From Trinickia terrae (GTDB lineage Bacteria; Pseudomonadota; Gammaproteobacteria; Burkholderiales; Burkholderiaceae), in the NCBI RefSeq assembly GCF_005144415.1, contig NZ_SWJE01000020.1, positions 1-64,000 of the forward strand: a stretch of 64,000 nt of DNA, written 5' to 3'. Below, piece after piece: positions 39,277 through 47,986 of this stretch (position 1 is its first letter; each line of letters starts with the position of its first letter). The translations under genes were made by a program, and so were the position numbers. Below the pieces are notes generated by a model that had not been told where the DNA came from, made no database searches, and saw nothing but the letters and a program-made list of their open reading frames with translations.

Positions 39277-41292
39277 ATGGCACTCACCACCGACTCCACC
39301 ACGCCATCGAGCCGCTTCGCGGCCGGCCGCCCCCGCGACATCATCTGCCTGGGGCGGCTCGCGGTCGACCTCTACGCGCAGCAAGTCGGCTCGCGTCTCG
39401 AAGACGTGACGAGCTTCGCCAAATACCTCGGCGGCTCGTCGGCGAACATCGCGTTCGGCTGCGCGCGGCTGGGGCTGAAATCGGCGATGCTCGCGCGCGT
39501 CGGCAACGACCACATGGGGCGCTTTCTCACCGAAACGCTCGAAAACGAAGGCTGCGACGTCAGCCATACGCGCATCGACCGCGACCGGCTGACCGCCCTC
39601 GTGCTGCTCGGTCTCGAAGACCGCGACACCTTCCCGCTCGTGTTCTATCGCGAGAACTGCGCCGACATGGCCGTCGACGAGGCGGACTTCGACGAGGCGT
39701 TCATCGCGTCGGCGAAGGCGCTCTTGATCACCGGCACGCACTTCTCGACCGAGCAGGTGAACCGCACGAGCCGCCGCGCGCTCGAGTACGCACGCCGCAA
39801 CAACGTGCGCACCGTGCTCGACATCGACTACCGGCCGGTGCTCTGGGGCCTGACCGGCAAGGCCGACGGCGAGACGCGCTTCGTCGCCAACGAAGGCGTG
39901 ACCGCGCACATCCAGCGCATCCTGCCGCTTTTCGATCTCGTGATCGGCACGGAAGAGGAGTTCCGCATCGCCGGCGGCAAGGACGAGCTGATCGACGCGC
40001 TCAAGATGGTGCGCGCCGTGACGAGCGCGACGCTCGTCGTCAAGCGCGGCCCGCTCGGCTGCTCGATCGTCGAGGGCGCCGTACCCGCGTCGATCGACGA
40101 TGCGCCGATTCACGGCGGCGTCCAGGTCGAGGTGCTGAACGTGCTCGGCGCGGGCGATGCGTTCGCGTCCGGCTTCCTGTCGGGCTGGCTGCGCGATGCG
40201 CCGCTCGAAGCGTGCGCGCGCGCGGCCAACGCGAGCGGCGCGCTCGTCGTCTCGCGCCACGGCTGCGCGCCCGCGATGCCGACGCCCGCCGAGCTCGACT
40301 ACTTTCTGAAGGCCGCGGCCGCCGATCCGGAGCGCATGCGCCGTCCCGACAAGGACGCGCAACTCGCGCGCCTGCACCGCGTGAGCCCGGCCCGCAAGCA
40401 ATGGGACGAAGTGCTCGGCTTTGCCTTCGACCATCGCAACCAGTTCTTCGAGCTGGCCCAGCAGACCGGTGCGAGCGAAGCGCGCGTCGAGAAGCTGAAA
40501 AGCCTGTTTGTCGAGGCCGTCGCGCAGACGGAAGCCGCGCTCGCGCTGCAAGGCCGCACCGGCGTGCTGATCGACGACCGCTACGGCCAGGACGCGCTGA
40601 ACGCCGCCACCGGCCGCGGCTGGTGGATCGGCCGCCCGGTCGAGCTGCCGGGCTCGGTGCCGCTCGAGTTCGACCATGGCCGCTCGGTCGGCACGTCGCT
40701 CGTCAGCTGGCCGCGCGAGCACGTGGTCAAGTGCCTCGTCTACTACCACCCCGACCATCCGGTCGAGCTGCGGCTCGAGCAGGAATCGCAACTGCGCGCG
40801 CTCTACGACGCGACGCAGGCGAGCGGCCACGAACTGCTGCTCGAAGTGATCCCGCCCAAGCTCGGAGATCGGCCCAACGAGCCCGATACCGTGTTCCGCG
40901 CGCTCAAGCGTCTCTACAACATCGGCATCTACCCGGAGTGGTGGAAGCTCGCGCCGCTCGACGCCGCGCAATGGCAGGCTGTCGATGCGCTGATCGCCGA
41001 GCGCGATCCGTATTGCCGCGGCGTGGTGCTGCTCGGCTTGTCGGCGCCGGCCGAGCAGTTGATCGAGGGCTTCCGGGCGGCAGCGGCGTCGGCGAGCTGC
41101 AAGGGCTTCACCGTGGGCCGCACGATCTTCCACGAGCCGAGCCGCGCGTGGCTGGCCGGCGAGATCGGCGACGCCGAAGTGATCGCGAGCGTGCGCAAGA
41201 CGTTCGAGATGCTGATCGGCGCGTGGCGGGCCGCGAAAGGGAAAGGCAATGGCGCAGTGGCGCATCACGACGTACGGCAGGAGGCAGCATGA
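39277..41292 (+). CDS. iolC: 5-dehydro-2-deoxygluconokinase fused to DUF2090
   Basis: 671 residues. Residues ~20-330 are a PfkB kinase (CLGRLAVDLYAQQVG..., YLGGSSANIAFGCARLGLKS, and NVLGAGDAFASGFLSGWL with the catalytic Asp). Residues ~370-660 are DUF2090, an aldolase-like TIM-barrel domain seen fused to IolC in proteobacteria (YHPDHPVELRLEQESQLRALYDA, VIPPKLGDRP). The kinase makes 2-deoxy-5-keto-gluconate-6-phosphate; DUF2090 may supply the IolJ-type aldol cleavage, which is inference. ATG 39277 has AGGA upstream. Its stop overlaps iolD as ATGA. Confidence 0.93.
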   Translation: MALTTDSTTPSSRFAAGRPRDIICLGRLAVDLYAQQVGSRLEDVTSFAKYLGGSSANIAFGCARLGLKSAMLARVGNDHMGRFLTETLENEGCDVSHTRIDRDRLTALVLLGLEDRDTFPLVFYRENCADMAVDEADFDEAFIASAKALLITGTHFSTEQVNRTSRRALEYARRNNVRTVLDIDYRPVLWGLTGKADGETRFVANEGVTAHIQRILPLFDLVIGTEEEFRIAGGKDELIDALKMVRAVTSATLVVKRGPLGCSIVEGAVPASIDDAPIHGGVQVEVLNVLGAGDAFASGFLSGWLRDAPLEACARAANASGALVVSRHGCAPAMPTPAELDYFLKAAAADPERMRRPDKDAQLARLHRVSPARKQWDEVLGFAFDHRNQFFELAQQTGASEARVEKLKSLFVEAVAQTEAALALQGRTGVLIDDRYGQDALNAATGRGWWIGRPVELPGSVPLEFDHGRSVGTSLVSWPREHVVKCLVYYHPDHPVELRLEQESQLRALYDATQASGHELLLEVIPPKLGDRPNEPDTVFRALKRLYNIGIYPEWWKLAPLDAAQWQAVDALIAERDPYCRGVVLLGLSAPAEQLIEGFRAAAASASCKGFTVGRTIFHEPSRAWLAGEIGDAEVIASVRKTFEMLIGAWRAAKGKGNGAVAHHDVRQEAA

Positions 41293-43256
41293 ATCGACGC
41301 GCTGTGCATCATGAAGCAGCAGCAACGACCACCGCCGCTGCGGGCCAATCTGCTACGGGCGCCACGATCCGTCTGACCGCCGCGCAGGCGCTCGTGCGCT
41401 ATCTCGCCGCGCAGCGCGTCGCCGCCGAGGACGGAAGCGCTCTCACCGAGCCGCTCTTCGGCGGCGTCTTCGCGATCTTCGGCCACGGCAACGTAGCCGG
41501 GATCGGCGAAGCGCTCTATCAGCACCGGCACGAGCTGCCGACCTATCGCGCCCACAACGAGCAGGCGATGGCGCACTCGGCGATCGCCTACGCGAAGGCG
41601 CATTTCCGCCGGCGGATGATGGCGGTCACGACCTCGATCGGCCCCGGCGCGACCAACCTCGTCACCGCCGCCGCGCTCGCGCACGTGAACCGCCTGCCGG
41701 TCCTGCTGCTGCCGGGCGACGTGTTCGTCTCGCGCGCGCCCGATCCGGTGCTGCAGCAGGTCGAGGATTTCCACGACGGCGGCATCTCCGCGAACGACGC
41801 GTTCAAGCCGGTGTCGCGCTACTTCGACCGCATCGTCCATCCAGCACAACTCTTGACCGCCCTGCCCCGCGCGCTGCGCGTGCTGACCGACGCCGCGCTC
41901 TGCGGCCCCGTCACGCTCGCCATGCCGCAGGACGTACAGGCGATGGCCTATGACTATCCGAGCGAGTTCTTCGAGCCGCGCGTCGTCACGTTCCATGCGG
42001 GCGCACCCGTCGAGGAAGAGCTCGACGCCGCGCTCGCGCGCCTCATGCAGGCGAAGCAGCCGATGATCGTCGCGGGCGGCGGCGTGCTCTACAGCCGCGG
42101 CGCCACGGACACCCTGCGCGCCTTCGCCGAACAGCACGGCATCCCGGTCGGCGAGACGCAAGCAGGCAAGAGCGCGCTGCCCTGGGATCATCCGTTGAAT
42201 GCGGGCGCGATCGGCGTGACGGGCTCGTCGGCCGCGAACGAACTCGCGCACGAGGCGGACTGCGTGCTCGCCGTCGGCACGCGTCTGCAGGATTTCACGA
42301 CCGGCTCCAACACGCTCTTCACGCAAGCGGACGTAATCGGCATCAACGCCAACGCGTTCGACGGCCTCAAGGCCCGCGCACAGATCGTGCAGGCCGACGC
42401 GCGCCGCGCCCTCGACGCGCTAGGCGCGCGCCTGGCAGACTGGAAAGCGAATGCCGACTGGACCTCGCGCGCCCAATCGCTCGCCAACGCCTGGCGCGAC
42501 ACGGTGACTACGCGCACGAACACCCCGCAGTCGGGCGCGCTGCCCTACGACGCCGACGTGATCGGCGCCGTCCAGCGCTCCGCGCCAGGCGCGCTCGCGC
42601 AATCGGCCGAGGGCGACATCGTCGTCTGCGCCGCCGGCACCCTGCCCGCCGAGCTGCACAAGCTGTGGCGCGCGGGCCGGCCCGGCGCATACCACGTCGA
42701 GTACGGCTACTCGTGCATGGGCTACGAGATCGCGGGCGGCCTCGGCGCGAAACTGGCGCGCCCGGAGCGCGAAGTGATCGTGATGGTCGGCGACGGCAGC
42801 TACCTGATGATGAACAGCGAGATCGCGACCTCGGTGATGCTCGGCGCAAAGCTCATCATCGTCGTGCTCGACAACCGCGGCTACGGCTGCATCAACCGCC
42901 TGCAGCAGGCCTGCGGCGGCGCACCGTTCAACAATATGTTCGACGACTGCACGCAAGGCCCGCTCGGCGCGCCGGCGATCGATTTCGCGGCGCACGCGCG
43001 CTCGCTCGGCGCGCAGGCCGAGCACGTCGCGAACGTCGCCGAGCTCGAGGCGGCGATGCGGCGCGCCCGCGCGGCCGACCGCACCTACACGATCGTGATC
43101 GACACGGACGCCGCCCGCACCACGGGCGACGGCGGCTGGTGGTGGGAGGTCGCAGTGCCGGAAGTGTCGACGCGCGAGGCGGTGCGCGCGGCGCGTAAAG
43201 CGTACGACGAGCAAGTGGCTCGACGCGCCGATTGGAACGAATTGGGAAACGGCTGA
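41289..43256 (+). CDS. iolD: 3D-(3,5/4)-trihydroxycyclohexane-1,2-dione acylhydrolase
   Basis: A 655-residue thiamine-diphosphate enzyme that opens the inositol ring to 5-deoxy-glucuronate. The catalytic Glu lies in YRAHNEQAMAHSAIAYAKA, the central domain has MIVAGGGVLYSRGATDTLRAF, and the ThDP/Mg site is GDGSYLMMNSEIATS with the following NRGYGCI. A ~25-residue Ala/Thr-rich N-terminal leader precedes the conserved RLTAAQALVRYL. It starts on the iolC stop (ATGA) after a strong GGAGG. Confidence 0.95.
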   Translation: MNRRAVHHEAAATTTAAAGQSATGATIRLTAAQALVRYLAAQRVAAEDGSALTEPLFGGVFAIFGHGNVAGIGEALYQHRHELPTYRAHNEQAMAHSAIAYAKAHFRRRMMAVTTSIGPGATNLVTAAALAHVNRLPVLLLPGDVFVSRAPDPVLQQVEDFHDGGISANDAFKPVSRYFDRIVHPAQLLTALPRALRVLTDAALCGPVTLAMPQDVQAMAYDYPSEFFEPRVVTFHAGAPVEEELDAALARLMQAKQPMIVAGGGVLYSRGATDTLRAFAEQHGIPVGETQAGKSALPWDHPLNAGAIGVTGSSAANELAHEADCVLAVGTRLQDFTTGSNTLFTQADVIGINANAFDGLKARAQIVQADARRALDALGARLADWKANADWTSRAQSLANAWRDTVTTRTNTPQSGALPYDADVIGAVQRSAPGALAQSAEGDIVVCAAGTLPAELHKLWRAGRPGAYHVEYGYSCMGYEIAGGLGAKLARPEREVIVMVGDGSYLMMNSEIATSVMLGAKLIIVVLDNRGYGCINRLQQACGGAPFNNMFDDCTQGPLGAPAIDFAAHARSLGAQAEHVANVAELEAAMRRARAADRTYTIVIDTDAARTTGDGGWWWEVAVPEVSTREAVRAARKAYDEQVARRADWNELGNG

Positions 43257-43345
43257 CGATGCATTGAAACATCGTCGCGCCAAGCCTCGCCAATCCAATC
43301 GCAACCGCTTGGCGCAATCGTCGGAAAAATTAGAGGATCGCTCGC

Positions 43346-44260
43346 ATGAACGCATTCGAAGTACGCATCGGCATCAATCCGTTGTCTTGGATGAACGATG
43401 ACCTGCCGTCGCTCGGCGGCGAAACGCCGCTCGAAGTCGCGCTGACCGAAGGCCGCCAGATCGGCTACGCCGGCTTCGAGCTCGGCAACAAATTTCCGCG
43501 CGAGCCGCAGGCGCTGAAGACGCTGCTCGCGCAATACGACCTCGCGCTCGTCTCGGGCTGGTACTCGGGGCGCCTCGCGCGGCGCAGCGTCGAGGAGGAA
43601 ATCGAGGCGGTGGGCCCGCATCTGGAGCTGCTGGCGAAAAACGGCGCGACGGTGATGGTGTACGGCGAGGTCGAAAATTCGATCCAGGGCGCGCCGCAGC
43701 CGCTCTATCAGCGCCCGCGCTTCTTCACGGATGCGCAATGGGACGCCTACGCCGAGCGCCTCGAAAAATTCGCGCGCTACACGCTTAGCCACGGCGTGCG
43801 CGTCGCCTATCATCATCACATGGGCGCCTACGTCGAGACGGCCGACGATGTCGACCGCCTGATGGCGCGCACGAGCGATGCCGTGGGCCTGCTGTTCGAC
43901 GCGGGCCACATCACGTTCGCGGGCGGCGACCCGCTGGCGATGCTCGACAAGCACATCGCGCGCGTCTGCCACGTGCATTGCAAGGACGTGCGGCCGGCCG
44001 TCATCAAACTCGCGCGCAACCGCAACTGGAGCTTTCTCGACGCCGTCATCAACGGCGCCTTCACGGTGCCGGGCGACGGCACGGTGGATTTTCCGGCGAT
44101 CATCGCCAGGCTGAAACGGCACGGCTATCGCGGCTGGCTCGTCGTCGAGGCCGAGCAGGATCCGGTGATCGCGCCCAGCTACGAATACGCGCAGAAGGGC
44201 TATCGGACGTTGCGCGCGCTTGTCGATGCGCCGTTCGATGCCAGCACGGAGGCAGCATGA
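43346..44260 (+). CDS. iolE: Myo-inosose-2 dehydratase
   Basis: 304 residues of the xylose-isomerase-like TIM-barrel family: VRIGINPLSWMNDDLPSLGGETPLEVALTE at the start, the metal-site segments VAYHHHMGAYVETADDVDRLM and LLFDAGHITFAGGDP, CHVHCKDVR, and VPGDGTVDFPAI near the end. It dehydrates 2-keto-myo-inositol to the dione that IolD hydrolyses. It lies 89 bases after iolD, with no terminator in between. Its stop overlaps the iolB start as ATGA. Confidence 0.95.
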   Translation: MNAFEVRIGINPLSWMNDDLPSLGGETPLEVALTEGRQIGYAGFELGNKFPREPQALKTLLAQYDLALVSGWYSGRLARRSVEEEIEAVGPHLELLAKNGATVMVYGEVENSIQGAPQPLYQRPRFFTDAQWDAYAERLEKFARYTLSHGVRVAYHHHMGAYVETADDVDRLMARTSDAVGLLFDAGHITFAGGDPLAMLDKHIARVCHVHCKDVRPAVIKLARNRNWSFLDAVINGAFTVPGDGTVDFPAIIARLKRHGYRGWLVVEAEQDPVIAPSYEYAQKGYRTLRALVDAPFDASTEAA

Positions 44261-45063
44261 GCTTATTGGTCAAAGCACAGCGCGAAGGTCAGACGATCGC
44301 GCGCGTCACGCCCGAAACGGCGATGTGGCGGTACGTCGGGTTCGCGGCGTACCGGCTCGGCAAGGATGAGGTCGTGTACGTCCACGAGACGGCGCGCGAG
44401 TCGTGCATCGTCGTGCTCACGGGCGCGGTGTCGATCGAGACCGCCGACGGCGCCAAATGGACGAGCCTCGGCTCGCGCGACAGCGTCTTCGAAGACAAGG
44501 CGCCCTACGCCGTCTATCTGCCGCCGAACGTGCGCACGACGGTGCGCGCGGAGCGCGACGCCGAAATCGGCGTGGCGAGCGCGCCGGCCGAAGGACGCTA
44601 TCCCGTGCGGCTCATCGAGCCCTCGCAGATGAAGCGCTCGGTGCGCGGCAAGAGCCTCAATACGCGCTACGTCTGCGACATCCTTCCGCAGACCGAGCCG
44701 GCCGAGTCGCTGCTCGTCGTCGAGGTGCGCACGCCGGGCGGGCATGCGTCGAGCTATCCGCCGCACAAGCACGACACCGACAACGTCCCGCTCGAGAGTT
44801 CGCTCGAAGAGACGTACTACCACCGCCTCGACCCGCCGCAGGGGTTCGCATTCCAGCGCGTCTACACGGACTTGCGGGACATCGACGAGTCGATGGCCGT
44901 CGAGGATCACGACGTCGTGATGGTGCCGCGCGGCTATCACCCGGTGGTCGTGCCCTATGGCTACGATTCCTATTACCTGAACGTGATGGCGGGCCGCGAG
45001 CGGGTCTGGCACTTCAAGAACGATCCGGCGCACGAGTGGATCATCGAGAAACCCGCCACCTGA
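44257..45063 (+). CDS. iolB: 5-deoxy-glucuronate isomerase
   Basis: A 268-residue two-cupin isomerase giving 2-deoxy-5-keto-gluconate for IolC. Metal-binding cupin segments are visible: PPHKHDTDNVPLESSLEETYYHRLDPPQGF and MVPRGYHPVVVPYGYDSYYLNVMAG, with the C-terminal WHFKNDPAHEW. It starts inside the iolE stop (ATGA) with GGAGG 4 bases upstream. It ends the visible operon; iolA is not downstream. Confidence 0.95.
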   Translation: MSLLVKAQREGQTIARVTPETAMWRYVGFAAYRLGKDEVVYVHETARESCIVVLTGAVSIETADGAKWTSLGSRDSVFEDKAPYAVYLPPNVRTTVRAERDAEIGVASAPAEGRYPVRLIEPSQMKRSVRGKSLNTRYVCDILPQTEPAESLLVVEVRTPGGHASSYPPHKHDTDNVPLESSLEETYYHRLDPPQGFAFQRVYTDLRDIDESMAVEDHDVVMVPRGYHPVVVPYGYDSYYLNVMAGRERVWHFKNDPAHEWIIEKPAT

Positions 45064-45183
45064 AAAGCGCATTCCGCGCGGAGTTCGCGCGGAACGTCGA
45101 GCAAACGCTCGAACGCTGCCGGCGAGATTCGTTGCCGCGCCTGCTCGCAGTGCTGAAGTAGGCGGAGCGCCGCCCGGACGGAC
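45064..45183. other. Short gap after the inositol operon with a hairpin lacking a T-tract
   Basis: TTCCGCGCG (45072-45080) pairs perfectly with CGCGCGGAA (45086-45094). Without a T-run on either strand it is at best a weak terminator. The gap separates convergent iolB and the livF-like gene. Confidence 0.5.
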
Positions 45184-45891
45184 TCAGCCGACAGCCAGCC
45201 AGGTCTCGATGATCGCGGGGTCGAGCGCGTCGAAGCGCCCCTCGCAGACGATGCGCCCGCCGCCGATCACCGCCGCGCGCGTCGCCAATTCGCGCGCGAA
45301 CTGCATCCGCTGCTCGATGAGCAGGATCGCCACGCCTTCTTCGCTCAACCGCCGCAGGCACGCGCCGACGCGCTCGGCCGCTTGCGGCGCGAGCCCTTCG
45401 GCCGGCTCGTCGACGATCAATAGCGCTGGCTCCCCCATCAACGCGCGCGCGAGCGCGAGCATCTGCTGCTCGCCGCCCGACAGCGTCCCGGCGCGCGCCG
45501 AGCGGCGCTCCGCCAGGATCGGGAAGAGCGCGAACGCGTCGGCGGCGCCGAAGCGGCGCCTCGTCCGGCTCGTGCCCGGCATCACGCCGAGCTGCAGGTT
45601 CTCGTCGACGGTGAGCGCGGGAAACACGTCGCGCTGCTCGGCCACATAGCCGATGCCGAGGCGCGCAATGTCGAACGTGCGCATGCCGGCGATCTCGCGC
45701 CCCTTGAAGCGGATCGTCCCGCTGGCGCGAACCAGTCCGACGATCGATTTCGCGAGCGTCGAGCGGCCCGAGGCGTTGCGTCCGGCGAGCGCGACGACAT
45801 CGCCCGCGTCCACCTTCAAGTCGATGCCGTGCAATACCCGGGTCGCGCCATACCCCGCGCATAGATTCCGGATTTCCAGCAGAGCGTTCAT
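45184..45891 (-). CDS. Branched-chain-type ABC transporter ATPase, LivF-like, with altered Walker A
   Basis: 235 residues of the LivF type: ALLEIRNLCAGYGATRVLHGIDL start, signature LSGGEQQMLALARAL, Walker B LLIVDEPAEGLAP, terminal LLIEQRM. The Walker A reads GRNASGRST (residues 37-45): the invariant Lys is Arg43 (codon CGC at 45765-45763), and Gly/Ala before it are Ala/Ser. Lys-to-Arg here usually cripples ATP hydrolysis. The rest looks intact. The ATG overlaps the livG-like stop. The substrate is unknown. Confidence 0.88.
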   Translation of the reverse strand: MNALLEIRNLCAGYGATRVLHGIDLKVDAGDVVALAGRNASGRSTLAKSIVGLVRASGTIRFKGREIAGMRTFDIARLGIGYVAEQRDVFPALTVDENLQLGVMPGTSRTRRRFGAADAFALFPILAERRSARAGTLSGGEQQMLALARALMGEPALLIVDEPAEGLAPQAAERVGACLRRLSEEGVAILLIEQRMQFARELATRAAVIGGGRIVCEGRFDALDPAIIETWLAVG

Positions 45892-46640
45892 CGAAGCGTC
45901 TCCGGTCCGAGATACGCGGCGCGCACGGCCGAATTCGCGCGAATGGCGTCCGGCGTGCCGGTCGCGATGATCCTCCCGCCCACGAGCACCGAAATGCGGT
46001 CGGCGAGGCCGAAGACGGCGTCCATGTCGTGCTCCACCATCACGACCGTCTTGCCGGCCGTCGCCACGCGGATCAGCGCCAGCGCCTCGCGCGCCTCGTC
46101 GCGGCTCATGCCGGCGGTCGGCTCGTCGAGCAGCAGCGTGTGCGCGCCGCTCGCGAGCGCCATGCCGAGATCGAGGGCGCGCTGCTGCGCGTAGCTCAGC
46201 GCGCCCGCGAGCGTGTCCCCGCAAGCGGCCAGCCCGACGGCCTCGAGCACGCTGCGGGCCCGCTCGTCCACGGCGCGCGAGCCAAGCAGCAGATGGCGCC
46301 AGCGCGCGCCTCTCGGCTCGGCGCTCAGCGCGGCGCAGCGCAGGTTGTCGCAGGCGTTCAGACGCGGGAACACGCTCGTCGTCTGGAAACTTCGCGCGAG
46401 ACCGAGACGGCTGATGGCGTAGGGCGCGCGGCCGGTGATGTCGCGGCCGTTCAGCGCGATGCGCCCGGCGCTGGGCGCGAGCGCCCCCGCGATCAATTGG
46501 AACAGCGTCGACTTGCCCGCCCCGTTGGGGCCGATCAGCGCGTGGCGCTCGCCGGCCTCGATCGCAAGATCGACGCCGCACACCACTTGCGTCGCACCGA
46601 AGCGCTTCTCGACGCCCTGCAAGACGAGCGCGTGCGTCAT
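45888..46640 (-). CDS. Branched-chain-type ABC transporter ATPase, LivG-like
   Basis: 250 residues with a canonical Walker A GPNGAGKST (37-45), Q-loop SFQTTSVFPRLNACDNL, signature variant LSYAQQRALDLGMAL, Walker B TLLLDEPTAGMS, H-loop VMVEHDMDAVFGLADRI. It ends YLGPETLR, the usual LivG tail. It overlaps the livF-like gene by 4 bases (ATGA) and the livM-like gene by 4 bases, so the four genes are translationally coupled. Confidence 0.92.
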   Translation of the reverse strand: MTHALVLQGVEKRFGATQVVCGVDLAIEAGERHALIGPNGAGKSTLFQLIAGALAPSAGRIALNGRDITGRAPYAISRLGLARSFQTTSVFPRLNACDNLRCAALSAEPRGARWRHLLLGSRAVDERARSVLEAVGLAACGDTLAGALSYAQQRALDLGMALASGAHTLLLDEPTAGMSRDEAREALALIRVATAGKTVVMVEHDMDAVFGLADRISVLVGGRIIATGTPDAIRANSAVRAAYLGPETLR

Positions 46641-47986
46641 CGCCCGGCCTCGCGGTCGGCGGATCGACGCGGGTCATCGGTGGTGCTGACGCAAACGTCG
46701 TTGCCTGCGACTCGCGGGTGCGCAGCGGTGCGCCGCGCGAGCCACGCGGCGAGCCCCCCCGCCGCGGCCATCGTGAGCACCGCCGCCCAGACGGCCGGCG
46801 AGTCCGCCTGCAACGTCAGCATGCCGAAGCGAAACACGCCGCCCGTGTCGGCCGCGAACTGCCGCGCGTAGATCGCCTCGACCGCCAATACCAGCGCCGC
46901 CACCCACGCCAGCGCCGCCGCGGCCCGCCAGCGCCATTCGCGCAGGCACGCGCGCCAGCCGATGTCTTCGAGCCGCGCGGCGCACCGCGCCGTCAAGCCG
47001 GCAAGCCCGTCCGGCGCCGCCATCACCACGGCGGCGAACAACAGCCCGAGATAGAGCTGCCACGCCCGCGTGACGCTCGCGATCGCGACGCTGAAGAACG
47101 TGAGCGTCACGGCGCCGAGCACCGGTCCGAAAAACGCGCCGCTGCCGCCGATCACCGTCGCGATCAGCACCGCCCCCGAGCGCGCCATGCCGACGCCTTC
47201 CGCCGACGCCAACTCGATATTGACGAGCCCGAGCGAACCCGCCACGCCCGCAAAAAACGCCGACAGCACGACCATCGCGTAGCGGATGCGGCGCGGATCG
47301 GCGCCGAGCGCGGCGACCCGCACCGGGTTGTCGCGCACCGCATTCGCGAGCCGCGCGAGCGGCGTGCGCGACAGCGCGAACATGGCGGCGCTCGCGAGCA
47401 CGCACCAGAGCGCGATGACCCCATACGCCTCGCTTGCGGGTCCGAAGCTCCACGCGCCCCAGTGCATGCCGGCCGCGCGGTCGATCGGCACGCCCGCTTC
47501 GCCGCCGAACCAGTCGGGCAGCGTCCAGGCGGCCGCGGCGGCGAGCTCGCCGATGCCGAGCGTGATCATCGCGAACGCGGTGCCGGCGCGCCGCGTCGCC
47601 ACAAAGCCGAACACGACGCCCAAGAGAGCGCCCGCCGCCCCGCCGACGAGCGGCAGAAACGGCAGAAGCGGCAGCGCCATGCCGAAGCGATTGAAGATCT
47701 GCGCGGCGGCGAACGCCGCGAGCCCAGCGAACGCCGCGTGTCCGAACGACAGCAGGCCCGTCTGGCCGAGCAGCAGGTTGTACGAAAGCGCGAAGACGAT
47801 CATCGTCGCGGTCTGCGCGAGAAACGCGAGCAGCCAGCTTGCGTGGGAGACGAGCGCCGGCACGCCGAGCAACGCCACGAGCGCGAGCCAGGGCAGCGCG
47901 CCGCGCCCGCGCGAGAGCCGTAGCGGCGCGGCGAAGGCGGCAACGGCGCGGCGTTTTCGCGCCCTCTCTTTCCGCGCGCTACGCAT
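46637..47986 (-). CDS. Branched-chain-type ABC transporter permease, LivM-like
   Basis: 449 residues, about ten transmembrane helices; hallmarks ALSYNLLLGQTGLLSFGHAAFAG, FAMITLGIGELAAAAAWTLP, and GGSGAFFGPVLGAV. A long C-terminal extension after residue ~350 adds a cytosolic segment and one more helix pair, longer than typical ~330-residue LivM. The start at 47986 overlaps the livH-like stop by 8 bases. It forms the channel with the livH-like subunit. Confidence 0.9.
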   Translation of the reverse strand: MRSARKERARKRRAVAAFAAPLRLSRGRGALPWLALVALLGVPALVSHASWLLAFLAQTATMIVFALSYNLLLGQTGLLSFGHAAFAGLAAFAAAQIFNRFGMALPLLPFLPLVGGAAGALLGVVFGFVATRRAGTAFAMITLGIGELAAAAAWTLPDWFGGEAGVPIDRAAGMHWGAWSFGPASEAYGVIALWCVLASAAMFALSRTPLARLANAVRDNPVRVAALGADPRRIRYAMVVLSAFFAGVAGSLGLVNIELASAEGVGMARSGAVLIATVIGGSGAFFGPVLGAVTLTFFSVAIASVTRAWQLYLGLLFAAVVMAAPDGLAGLTARCAARLEDIGWRACLREWRWRAAAALAWVAALVLAVEAIYARQFAADTGGVFRFGMLTLQADSPAVWAAVLTMAAAGGLAAWLARRTAAHPRVAGNDVCVSTTDDPRRSADREAGR

